A stretch of 64,000 nt of DNA from Monosporascus cannonballus (Eukaryota > Ascomycota > Sordariomycetes > Xylariales), in assembly GCA_004154925.1 (NCBI GenBank), contig QJNS01000246.1, positions 1 through 64,000 on the forward strand, written 5' to 3'. The position numbers and the translations under genes are program-made. Each line of letters starts with the position of its first letter. The stretch's first letter is position 1. A model generated the notes under the pieces. That model saw only the letters and a program-made list of their open reading frames with translations. It searched no databases and was not told where the DNA came from. Shown here in pieces: positions 23,933 to 34,730 of the stretch.

Positions 23933-24166
23933 ATGGATTTTATTATTAAATTTTTTTTTTCCGAAAATCTAATAACAAAAATATATTATAATAACGTTTT
24001 CGTTATTATCGATCGGTTTACGAAATTTTTTTATTTTTTACTTTATTATAAAGATATTAATGTAAAACAAATAATATATATTTTCTTTAAAAATATTTTT
24101 AATATATACGGATTATTAATAAAAATTATTTTAAATAAAGGTTCGATATTTGTATTTAAGTTTTAA
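23933..24166 (+). pseudogene. Integrase core fragment of X
   Basis: A 77-codon open stretch in the middle of pol. It matches the N-terminal half of a gypsy integrase catalytic core: DFIIKFFFSENL, then VFVIIDRFTKFFYFLLYYKD, then GLLIKIILNKGSIFVFKF. The conserved D of the DRG motif is replaced by N. It is open only by chance survival; pol is broken on both sides. Confidence 0.75.
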
Positions 24167-25026
24167 TAAAGCTTTGTAACATAAATTGGCTTAAACCATA
24201 AATTATTTAATGTATTTAAACCATAAACGGACGGATAAACGGAACGGTTAAACCAAATATTAAAAATATACTTACGATATTACGTTAATTACAAACAAAA
24301 TAACTAAATTAAAAAGTTACCTATTATTTAACTGGCCTATAATACTAATTACTACGAAAATATTAAAATAATACCAATTAACGCAAATTTTAATTTTACT
24401 TCAAAAATTTATAAAAAAACGCGCAATAACGGTCCAGTTAATATTAAAATAATCTTTACGTTAAAACAATTACGATAATTATATCAGAAAATAAAAACAA
24501 AACTAAAATTCGTACGGAACCAAATAAGCAAATATTATAACCAAAAAAAATTAAAAAGATTAACTTTTGAAAAAAAGAAAATGGTTTACCTTATTACCAA
24601 AAACATTTAAACAAAAAAACCCAGCAAAAAATTCGATTTCAAATATATCAATCCATACAAAATCGTTAAGAAAATTTCAGAAAATAATTACTAATTAAAA
24701 CTTTCACTAAAAGTTAAATTCCATCTAATTTTTCATATTTCTTTATTCGAATTAATAACAAATACAATTAAAATATATACGGCATAAAATAACGTAAAAA
24801 TAAAAAACGAACAAACATATAAAATAAAAAAAATCCTCGATATACGGAAATAAAACAAACTTACTTAGTACTTAATTAAATAAAAAAAATACTTAAATTC
24901 CGAAAACATTTAAAACCCCGTTAAAAACCTTATTAACGTTTAATGCTTATTAAAAATTTTTTACTAATAACAATAAACGTATCCCAATTAATAGCCGACC
25001 AATTAATAACCGGGATATCGGGCTAG

Positions 25027-25311
25027 TTGGCCGCGGCCTATATTAACATAATAACTATAACGGCAGTTTTTAACTATTTTTGTTCTTATTCCAAACGTTT
25101 AAATTTTTCCATAACCTCCGCGCCCTTAATCCTTCGACGAAATATTTCCATATTACGGCGACGGAATAACCGCTTTTATTTTTGCAAACGGTTTAACTTG
25201 TTAACAGCAATACGCAATATTTTACAAACCTATTCCTTTTTACGCTTTAAACGGTTTTCCTCGTTAAGAAATTTTTGGTATTCGGCCTCCGAAAAACCAA
25301 AAACGTTATAA
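25027..25311 (-). pseudogene. Antisense coiled-coil ORF relic in X
   Basis: On the minus strand the stretch reads as a charged helical protein (for example NEENRLKRKKE, VNKLNRLQKQKRLFRRRNM) with two stops. It is located between chromodomain and 3' LTR and convergent to pol. The corresponding position in A (4100-4400) has the same kind of sequence. Plus-strand openness here is a by-product. Function unknown. Confidence 0.45.
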
Positions 25312-25585
25312 AGGCCCCCATAATAAATACATTGCGTACATTTTAAAAACCTTTAAATAACCTTATATTCCGTACTTTCCTTTTCGTAACGAAAATAAAA
25401 AAATATCTTAAAATTAAAACGTTTAATATATTCTAAAAGGATTAAAACGTTAATACGTTTACGAAAACGAAATTTTTTAATTCGATCTAATATAATAAAT
25501 ATATAAAAAGGAAAAATATTTACCGAAATTGCCAAAACAAACAATTTAATCTTTAAGGACAAAAATCCTAAAAAAAAAAAAATCA

Positions 25586-25979
25586 TATTAGGACTTAACG
25601 ATCTTGGCTTCTTACGGACGGTCGGAACCACAAAAGGATTAAATTCCAACCCAAGCCAAGGCGTTACGTAACTAGCTTAAAGGTTTCAAAGCGCCAAACG
25701 CCTTAAGCCCCTTAAGTCGGCAAAAAAGCTTAAAAAGCTTAAAGGACTTAAGGGTTTAAACCGCTTAAACACCTTAAACCAAAACAAAGATATATATGTT
25801 TGTTATTTCCATAGTTTAAATAACTTTAACTTACAATAGAACATCGTTACCCAAAATGCCCTTGGTATTACGAAACGTAATACGTTATTACATCCATTAC
25901 TCAGAATCCCACGATACTCCTGCTAACATAAACCCGTCGACTTAGGTTTAATAATTGGTTAAACCGCCAAGCCGTCACA
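25586..25979 (+). repeat. 3' LTR of X
   Basis: 394 bp, TATTAGGACTTAACG...CCGTCACA. Preceded by an A-rich purine tract (25570-25582). Most differences from the 5' LTR are transitions. Confidence 0.9.
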
Positions 25980-26532
25980 AATAGGAATTCCAAATATTTC
26001 GACACGCGTTAATTCTATTAATTTGCATTCGGTTTATATTAAATTTAAATATTTAAAAACGGCGATTAAAAATTAATATATCGTTAAACGTCTTTAAATT
26101 TCGGAAATATTATAAGCGTAAATACGAACGTACGTATTATATTATTTTAGGTATTATTTTTAAAAAATTAAATATTTTATATTAATAAGATTTAAAACGG
26201 CAATATATTTAACCCGTATTATATTTGCAGTATTTTCGTTTATAAAGGCGATTTTTTCTTTTAATAATTATACGATTTTTTAAATTAAAAAATTATTGTT
26301 TAAGTAAATAAAATTTAATTTCCGTAAATACGACCAAAAAATTCCGTATTTATTATAACGTTAATTTAATTCTAAAGCAAAATATAACGGAAAAATAATA
26401 CGTTTTATTTTTTTATATTTAGTTTTTTTTGATTACCTTATTTACTAACGGTTTGAATAACGGTAGCTGTAATAACTATTATTTCCGAAAATTTTGCGGA
26501 TATGTTTTTCCTAGAATTTTCCGTAAATACCG

Positions 26533-26909
26533 TGTGACGGCTAGGCGGTTTAACCAACTATTAAACCTTAAGTCGACGGGTTTATGTTGGCAGGAGTATT
26601 GTGGGAATCTAAGCAATAGATACAGTAATATGTTACGTCTCGTAATGCTAAGGGTGCCTTAGATAACGATGTTATAATGCAAACATTTGGTATTGATAAA
26701 TGTTGCAAACTGAAATTATTTAAATTATGGAATTAATAAACATATATATCCTTTTTTTTTAGCTGGATTATTATCAGTGAATTAGTAATCCGGCTTACTG
26801 GCTTATTACCAGTAAGTTAGTAATTTATTACGTAACCTGATCCATATAGTTTTCTTGGCCTTTTCCGTTATGACCGTTCCTGGAGGCCGTAGTTTGTTAG
26901 GTCGTAATA
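26533..26909 (-). repeat. 3' LTR of X2
   Basis: 377 bp, TGTGACGGCT...GTCGTAATA on the plus strand; same length as the other LTR at 32847-33223. Confidence 0.9.
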
Positions 26910-29900
26910 CGATTTCCCCTTTCCCAAAATCTTGTCCTTAAGATTTTTTTTTTCTGGTAAGTTTTTTTTACATATTTTTAATATGTTTTCCGGTATGTCC
27001 AAATGTCGTTTTCGCAAATCCGAATAATAATTTGTTTTGGTTAATTTAATTAAATTCGAAAATTTTAACGCGATACTTTATTTTTTCTGTTTTATTTAAT
27101 AACTTAATTGCCAAATAATAAATAGGGTTTTTTGTTATAAAAAATATGTCCGTTAAGGTCGTTCGTATAACGGAATAAGGATCCTTATTTCCATAATTAA
27201 TCGCCATATCACAAAATCGAAAAAATTAAAAAAAAAGCTAACGGCCGAAAAATCTTTGTCTGAAGTTTTTACGCGTTTTTTTCGCATACGTTATTAATAT
27301 TAACATTATTAATTTTAAGGTACGAAATTTATTAATCGTACCTTTTAATTTTTGGATAATTTTAACGATTTTGCGTAATTGGAATCGAAATCCGTAATTA
27401 AGGTTTAGGCCTTAAAAGGGGTAAACGTTATTAATTGGAATACGGTGGACCAAAAGTTTCCTTTCGTGGATTTTGTAAATTGGGATATTATTATTTCGGG
27501 TGGTTCCGTCATTATTAGTAAAAGTTTTTTTAATAAATGCTGGGCGTTAATAAGGTTCTTAACGGGTTTCCAGGTATTTTCGGAATCTGGGTGTTTTTTC
27601 CACTTAATTAGGTACTGGGTAAATCCGTTTTATTTTCGCATATTAAGGATTTTTTCCATTTTGTATACTTATTCGTCTTTTATTTCCATATTGTTTTGTA
27701 CCGTATATACCTTAATAATATCTGTTATTAATTCGAATAAAAAAATATAAAAAATTAAATACAATTTAACTTTTCGTAGAAATTTTAATTAATAATTATT
27801 TTTTAAGATTTTTTTTAAATTTTGTATGGGCCGATATATTTAAAATTAAGTTTTTTGCTGGGTCGTTTTATTTGATTATTTTTGTAACGAGGAAAATTAT
27901 TTCCCCCTTTTCGAAAATTAATTTTTTAACCTTTTTTGATTATAATATTTATTTATTTAATTTCCTACAAATTTTAACTTTATTTTTATTTTTTGATATA
28001 ATTATTATAATTATTTTAACGTAAAAATTATTTTGATATTAATTAGATTATCGTTACGTATTTTTTTAAAAAATATTTAGAATAAAATTAAAATTTATAT
28101 TCGTAAATATTATTTTAATATTTTTATAATAATTGGTATTATAAGTTAATTAAATAATCGGTAATTTTTTAACCCAGTTATTTTATTCGTAATTAATATA
28201 ATATTATAAATAAACTTTTAAAATTTAATTTTTTTATTTTATTTATTTATCTGTTTAAGGTTTAAATACGTTAGATAATTTATGATTTAGGCCGATTTAT
28301 GTTATAAGGCCTTGCCAAAATTTAAATACGAATATTAACTTTCTGTTTAATATAATTTTTATTAATAATCCGTATATATTAAAAATATGGTTGAAAAAAA
28401 ATGTATGCCAATTATTTGGCGTTTATATCCTTATGGTATAGTAAAAAATAGGAAGATTTTGTGAATCGGTCGACGATTACGAAAATATTATCGTAATATA
28501 TTTTTATAACTAGATCTTTTAATATGAGAAATTTAATCATAAAGTCGAATGTAATTAAATATTATAATTATTTTGCGATTAATAATAGCTATAATTTTCC
28601 GTATAACTTATATTATCGAACCTTTGTTCTGGCGCAAATATTATATTATTATATGATTTTTTATATTGTTATTTTTATTTTAAAAAATATATACGTTAAA
28701 ATCGTTTTAAGGTTTTGTAGATCCCTAGATATTTATGTAATTAATGTTCGTATATTTTTTGTACTAAATTCTTTTAATATTTTTTTAGAATTTATATTTT
28801 ATTTATTTTTTAGTTTTTTGGAAAATTATCGTTATATTGCTAAATTTTTTAATGCATATCAAAAGGTATTGCCCGAATCGTTATAATTTATCGTAAACGT
28901 AAATATCCTTTTGTAATAATCTTAAAAATTATATAATTAACCTTAACCAATTTTTCTTCGAAGTTTAATTACTTATTTAAGGCATTTACGTTACCGTTTT
29001 CTAATCCTTTTTTGTAAATAATAATAAAGTTGAAATTCGCCAATTCCTTCGCGTAACGAAATTATCGTTCTATAAGTTCCTTAATTATGGTAAATCGGGT
29101 AAAATTTTAATAATCCGTATAAACCTTAACCTAATACAAATTTCCTTTTAGAAAATATTTAAATTTCCGAAATACCATAATAATAACCATAAATTCCTTA
29201 TTTAAACTACCATAATTAAGTTCGGTTCCTTTTAACTTGTACGAAAAAAATACAATAAAATGCAATTTGCTTTAATTATTTTATTATTCGATTACTACGC
29301 CTAACGCGTAATCCGAAATATCGGTTTTTAATTTAACGGGACGGTTTAAATCGTACATAATTAATATTAATTCGTTAATAATCGCATTTTTAATATCTTA
29401 AAATGCTTTTTCCGTATTTAGCATTTATTTAATTTTTTTTTATAAAATTTATGAAGGGTATAGTTATTTTGCTGAAATTTCGAATAAATGTTTTGTAATA
29501 ATTAGCAAATCTAAAAAATATTTATATTTCCTTAATTATTATTAACGTTTGTTATTTTGTAACTGTAACGATTTTCTTAGGATTTATTCTAATATGTTCT
29601 AAGGTAATAATATATTCCAGATATTTTATTTTCTGTATATAGAACTGATTTTTTTTTGCATTAATAAGTAATTTTACGTCCTATAAAGCTTAAAAAACTT
29701 TATGAACGTATTTTACGTATATTTTTCCGTATCTGAAAAAATAAGAATATCGTCGAAATAGCATATAACGAAAATATCAAGGTATTTTCGTAACATATAA
29801 TTTATTATCCGTTAAAAGGTTATTAGTACGTTTGTAAATTTTATTAATATAACCAAATATTTAAATAATCCGTATTTCGTTTTAAAGGTTATTTTTTATT

Positions 29901-32846
29901 TGTATCCTTTTTTGATTTTAATTAAGTTATATTTATTTTTAAAATTAAATGCTATAAATTATTTAGCTTTATAAAATCGGTTTTTTATTTCCGTAATCAT
30001 AGATATTAATATTTAGTTTTTAATAATAATATCGTTTAATTATTAATAATTAACCATAAATCGTAATTTTCCATTTTTCTTAAGTTCAAAAAATATAAGG
30101 TATTTTGCCGGTAACTTCGGAAATCGAATTTATTTTTTTGTAACCGATTTTCAAGGTATTTTTTAAAAATACGTAATTTATTTTTATTAAGGTTATAAAT
30201 AAAGTAAAACTTTGTCGAAAATCCTTTTTTAAAAATTATTTCATAATTTTATTTGTTATATTCTAATAATTTCGTATCGAGTTTTTTTTAAAAGTTATTC
30301 GCATTTATAATATTATAATAATATATTAATTAAATTTTTGATTTTTTGGGCTATTATTCGTATTATTCCAAATCGTTATTTAATTACCTTAATTTCGCTT
30401 TAATAATAATAACGATACGTCGTATTTTTCTTTGTTATTCGTTTTTTTTGTATTTTATTTTTTAAGTAATAAAATATTTGTCGTATTTTTATGCTTACAT
30501 TTATTACCATTATCGATCCAATATTAAGATTTTAATTTTTTTCCTTTTATTTGTTAATAAGGAAAAAAATAAATTTTACTTAGCCAATTTTTCCGTTAAT
30601 TAAAATTCCCGTACTGGCGTATCCATAATAATTCTAAGATTATATCGTAATTTCCAAATAAAACGATATCGAAATGAACCGTTTAATATTATTTTTTAAT
30701 AAAAATCTTAAAGTAATTAATTTTGCGTATAATTTTTCTGTTATCCTAAGCAAATTCCTAACTTTCGGCATTCATCGTTATGTAAGGTTCCAACTTATAT
30801 TTCCATAATAATTTAAGCTTATTAACTATATCCGGTATAATATAATTTCGGCCCAAAGCTCCGCAATTTACCATTACGGTATACCAATACGTTCCGATTC
30901 GTATTTCTAAGGTAATAAGGTTATTAACGTTTTCTATCGTCGCGTTTAAAGTCCTTTTTAAGAATTCCCCTTAACTCCTTTATGTTTCGTTATCCTACGG
31001 CTTTTTTATAAGTAATCTTTTTTTTTAATTCCTATTTAAGTTTATTAAGCTTTACTTATATTTTTTCGTTTAACGCATTAAGCTGCTATATTTGTCGTTA
31101 TTATCAGCGTATTATTCCTTTAAGCCATATTAATTATTTCTGGTTTTACTGTAATTTTTCTCCTTATCGAATAAATTGTTCTCTTATATTTACAACTATA
31201 TCCTATTATATATCGTTCTTATTATCGTTCTAAAAATCCTTTATAAATTAATGTATTTTTTCTTTAATTACTTTTTTTTCTTAAAGATTTATAATAAATG
31301 CTAATTAAAAATAAAAGTCCGTAATAACTTTTTAATAATGCTTTTTTACCGTGCGTTAAATTAACTTCTCGTCCGTTTAATAATTGCATTATTTATAATG
31401 ATAAAAAAGGTTTTCTTACGGGCATTATTTTCTTTCCGGCCAGCTCTTTATTTCGGCCAGTTGCTAAACATTTCCTGGGGCTATAGTTCGAAACTGTCGA
31501 TACCATTATTTATTATTCTTATTATGCCCGGTACGGTTTGGCAAATTAAATCCCTTATAATATATACGGGTAATTTATATATAAATATGTTATTTCTATT
31601 TTTCGTAATCGGGATATTTTCGTCGTCGATAATATATGGCATATATTTTACCGTATCGATCAGGAATTCCGGGATAAACTTTTTTTATTCAGTCTTAATA
31701 TTTGCGTAATTATCCTTATAACACTTTTTGCTATGTTTACGTTATTTATTAAGCTAACTTTTTGGCTTTTCGCATTTTTCGTTAAATTTTTTGTCGTAAT
31801 AATTCTTATTAGACCTTTTGTTTAAGGCCTAATACGTATTTGGCTTGAATTATGTTAATAATTTTACTATTGTTTCCTTAATTATTTCTAAATTGTTTTT
31901 CCGGTATAAAGGTCCAGTTTTTTTACCGTAACTTTTTGGGTTTTTTATATTTATAGGCCTTATGTCTTATTTTGCCATAATTAAAGCATTTAATTTAACT
32001 TTAATTTTATTTGTGGGTAACGCCGAATTCCATAAGTCCTGGTGTCGTTCCGTAAAAAATAAGGGGTACGTCTTGTTTTTTCCCTTAGTTAAACTTATAT
32101 CTTAAACGTAAGGCGTATTATCCTTTTTTTTATCGTTTTTTAAATTATCGGTTATTAATTTTAATTATTTTTGCGATATACCGGTTTAAAGTAATTAATC
32201 GTTCGATTCGAATAATTTTATTTTTTATATTATTTTTTAATTTTTTATAAAATATATTAATAAAAGCATTAATTTCGTTATTTCCTTATCTTGCTTTAAC
32301 CGTAAAACTTTTAAAGGTTACGGCGTACTTGGATGTAAATCCTTTTTGTCGGAATTATAGGAATTATTAAGCCGGTAACCGTTTTTTATCCGGATTACCG
32401 AAATTATCGCATATTTTATTTTCGAAATTGGTATAAGTTAAAAAAATTTCGTTAATAAAGTTTTTTTTATTTGCTTTTTTTATTTCCAAAAAGTTTTTCA
32501 TAATGGGCTTAAATTAATTAATCGTATTTCTTATTAGGTATATTTTTATTGTTAAAACTATATCCGCTGGGTTATTAAGATTTAAGAAACGAAAATAAAT
32601 TTATATTTAAATTAAAAAAATTTGAAGGTTATTTTTTCCATCGTAAGGTTTTGGCTTTTTTGGCTTTATACGGACGAAAAAGGGTTGGGCAGGTAGCGTA
32701 GCCTTAAGTTGTCGGACTTTTTTTTCTAGTTTTCGAATTCGAGCTTAAAGCTGTTAAATAAGGGTTTTTTAAATACTGGTCGACATTTTGACAGTATTAA
32801 ATATTGTTCAAAGTTTAACGGTATTATTAAATAAAAACTTATAACG

Positions 32847-33223
32847 TATAACGGCTAAGCAGTTTAATTAATTATTAAACTTTAAGTCGACGGGTTTATG
32901 TTAATAGGAGTATCGTGGGAATTTAAGCAATAAATATAGTAACGTATTACGTTTCGTAATGCCAAAAATGCCTTAGGTAACGATGTTATAATGCAAATAT
33001 TTGGTATTAATAAGTATTACAAGTTAAAGTTATTTAAATTATGGAATTAATAAGCGTATATATCCTTTTCCTTTAGCTGGATTACCATTAGTAAGTTGGT
33101 GATCCGGCTCACTGGCTTACCACCAGTGAGTTGGTGATCCATCACGTGACCTGATCCACATAGTTTTCTTGGCCTTCTCCGTTGCGACCGTTCCTGGAGG
33201 CCGTGGCTTGTCAGGTCGTAACA
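32847..33223 (-). repeat. 5' LTR of X2
   Basis: 377 bp, TATAACGGCT...GTCGTAACA on the plus strand. The outer 33,080-33,223 part is nearly free of RIP-type change, the inner part is not. Confidence 0.9.
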
Positions 33224-33552
33224 TACCGTTACCGGCAGGTATAATACATTTTGGGCGTTAGGATTAATGTATTACCACATACCGCGGAAATAAACGTAGT
33301 AATAGAATTAAGTAAATTAATTAAGCCAAGTTTTTTGGTTAGAAATTTTTTTTCTAATAATGGGGATTACGGCAGTATTAGTTGGATCGATCGATATAAT
33401 AACTTAATTAACGGGATTAACAAAATAAAAGTCGAATAAAAAAAATTAATTAAAACGGAAAAACGAAAATCGCAAAAAAAACGGACAAACTGTATATTCC
33501 TTAATTAAATGGCTTTAGTTATTTTTGGCAGCAGCGTTGCCGGGCTCATAAT

Positions 33553-33719
33553 TATCATACTTATTAAGCATTAAGTGCACAGTTTTTGAGGATATATTGA
33601 CTTGTCTAAAGCTAGGAAGCGTTGATCCCATTTGTTGTGGGCGATCCACTGATATAGGGCTCCGGGAAGGAATAACAATCACCCGAAGACCCTAGCTAGG
33701 GGTGCCCTTTTCTATGACA
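33553..33719 (-). repeat. 5' LTR of Y
   Basis: 167 bp, TATCATAC...CTATGACA on the plus strand. The inner 90 bp carry RIP-type transitions relative to the copy at 18157; the outer 75 bp next to the gene island carry none. Confidence 0.92.
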
Positions 33720-33724
33720 CCTTT

Positions 33725-34730
33725 ATGATCCGAAACTTGGCAATCTACCATGCATAGAGACCTTGCTCTTTACCGAGCAAGATTCGCCGACGTAATGACG
33801 AGAACTACGGGACAATAGCTAAATCCGGAATGCTAGCATCGTATCAACAGTGTAGCCATCTCGACTTGAGATATCTCCAAGGCCGATTCTTAAGAAGTCC
33901 ATTCCTCACTCCTTCACCTGGTCAATAGCCGCTTTCTTGGACTCAGCGTCATCTTGCGTACCGTCTCCATGCTTTTCTTCTTCTCCTTCTTCAGTCTTAC
34001 GTGCCGCCCCCCCATCCCCGCGGGACATTGGTTTGTGCTGGGCCGCGTCTGCCACTCGCTGCCTTGGTGCTAGAAGTTCTTCGGGCATCACTGGGTTTGT
34101 GTTCGATGGCTTCGCACCAGGCCTAGTCAAGAACGATCGTTTTCCGGTGCCTCTGTCCATTGGTGCCGCAGCTTATACATAGTAAAGACACTTAGAGGGT
34201 GGACTGCAATTCTCGACATACCTTATGGTTGGATGACTCGTTGACGAGCGGAACTCGAATGTGTCTGCTTTGTATGCTTGGTGTGATCAGGTGGACGTGC
34301 AATGGAAGCTTTAGTGTAGATATTTTCAGGTTTGTGTTGCTCCGTTGATAACCACTTTACGACGATCCCTTGAATTGAAATATTCTGGTCTAAGTGACAT
34401 CCAGGTAAGAAAGGCGGTGACAAGCGGGCTTGATGACAGGCGGAAAGATATGATATAATTTGAACCCAATAAGCCAATAAAATCAGACTAGGTACTATAG
34501 GTACAAAAGACAATCGTCGACGGCCACAGCTAAAGAGTAGGGGTTTAGACTAGGGCACCATCATCCGGTGCACTAACATTCCTGAGTGTCAATGATGGCA
34601 GCTATATTCCAGGTCTGAATGCTCATAAAGAGGGAAATAAAGTCATATTCAGATGGCGTTGCAGTAGCAAACTAGGTGCCGTGGGGGGGCCTCTCTACCT
34701 ATCATTATGTTTTATGAATAATTAACCCAG
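33725..34730. other. GC-balanced intergenic stretch with small ORFs
   Basis: Apart from the ORF at 33906-34160 (listed separately), a minus ORF at 34223-34513 (96 codons) has a hydrophobic start and no recognisable domain; it is probably chance. No promoter or RNA gene could be supported. Confidence 0.3.
33906..34160 (-). CDS. Small hydrophilic hypothetical protein
   Basis: 84 codons from the ATG at 34160, rich in Lys, Glu, Asp and Gly with an acidic C-terminal third (KTEEGEEEKHGDGTQDD). No signal peptide, membrane segment or known domain is seen. A possible upstream splice acceptor (GAATTGCAG) lies about 40 bp before the start, so an additional 5' exon is conceivable. The plus strand is also open, which lowers confidence. 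It lies about 0.75 kb beyond the P450 stop, on the same strand. Confidence 0.3.
   Translation of the reverse strand: MDRGTGKRSFLTRPGAKPSNTNPVMPEELLAPRQRVADAAQHKPMSRGDGGAARKTEEGEEEKHGDGTQDDAESKKAAIDQVKE

Larger units (their letters stand above)
19086..25979 (+). mobile_element. Ty3/gypsy chromovirus X, full length, RIP-degraded, TSD AATA
   Basis: 6,894 bp with two 394-bp LTRs and flanking AATA at 19082-19085 and 25980-25983. Plus-strand landmarks in order: gag start at 19536 (MFTSK then a stop), a zinc-knuckle relic (CYNYGKK, near 20519), a protease-like stretch (21590-21880), RT (22210-22880, with VIYYFDNIFIF where YxDD is expected), RNase H (23080-23520), integrase core (23933-24166 open; FVIIDRFTKFFYF) and chromodomain (24800-24930). 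The second integrase Asp reads as Asn (ILNKG), consistent with G-to-A change. Inactive. Confidence 0.92.
26533..33223 (-). mobile_element. Ty3/gypsy element X2, full length, RIP-degraded, TSD TACCG
   Basis: 6,691 bp on the minus strand with 377-bp LTRs at 26533-26909 (3') and 32847-33223 (5') and TACCG at 26528-26532 and 33224-33228. Gag starts near 32786. By collinearity with X, protease lies about 30,600-30,950, RT 29,500-30,250, RNase H 28,950-29,400, integrase 27,850-28,850 and the C-terminal end 27,500-27,800. The plus-strand ORFs inside (27445-27750, 28524-28886, 31398-31709) are antisense shadows. The LTRs differ from those of X in the promoter-side part (paired GTAATCCGG/CCAGTAAG-like repeats), so this is a separate subfamily. 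Confidence 0.9.
18157..33719 (-). mobile_element. Short LTR element Y with two nested gypsy elements, TSD CCTTT
   Basis: Two 167-bp LTRs in the same orientation (18157-18323 and 33553-33719) are flanked by CCTTT at 18152-18156 and 33720-33724. Without the nested X and X2, Y is about 1,969 bp. Its segments are 18157-19085, 25984-26532 and 33229-33719, interrupted exactly at the target duplications of X (AATA) and X2 (TACCG). A purine tract next to the left LTR (reverse complement of CACCCCCTGATCTTTC) shows minus orientation. No gag, RT or integrase is recognisable, so Y is probably non-autonomous. Confidence 0.9.

Noticed and set aside
28524..28886. 120-codon ORF as a membrane protein
   Set aside because: It is antisense to the integrase region of X2; the equivalent antisense ORF appears in X (23562-23753). 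Hydrophobicity comes from AT-rich codons.
31398..31709. 103-codon plus ORF as a gene
   Set aside because: Lies on the strand opposite to the gag-pol of X2 and has no start context or domain.
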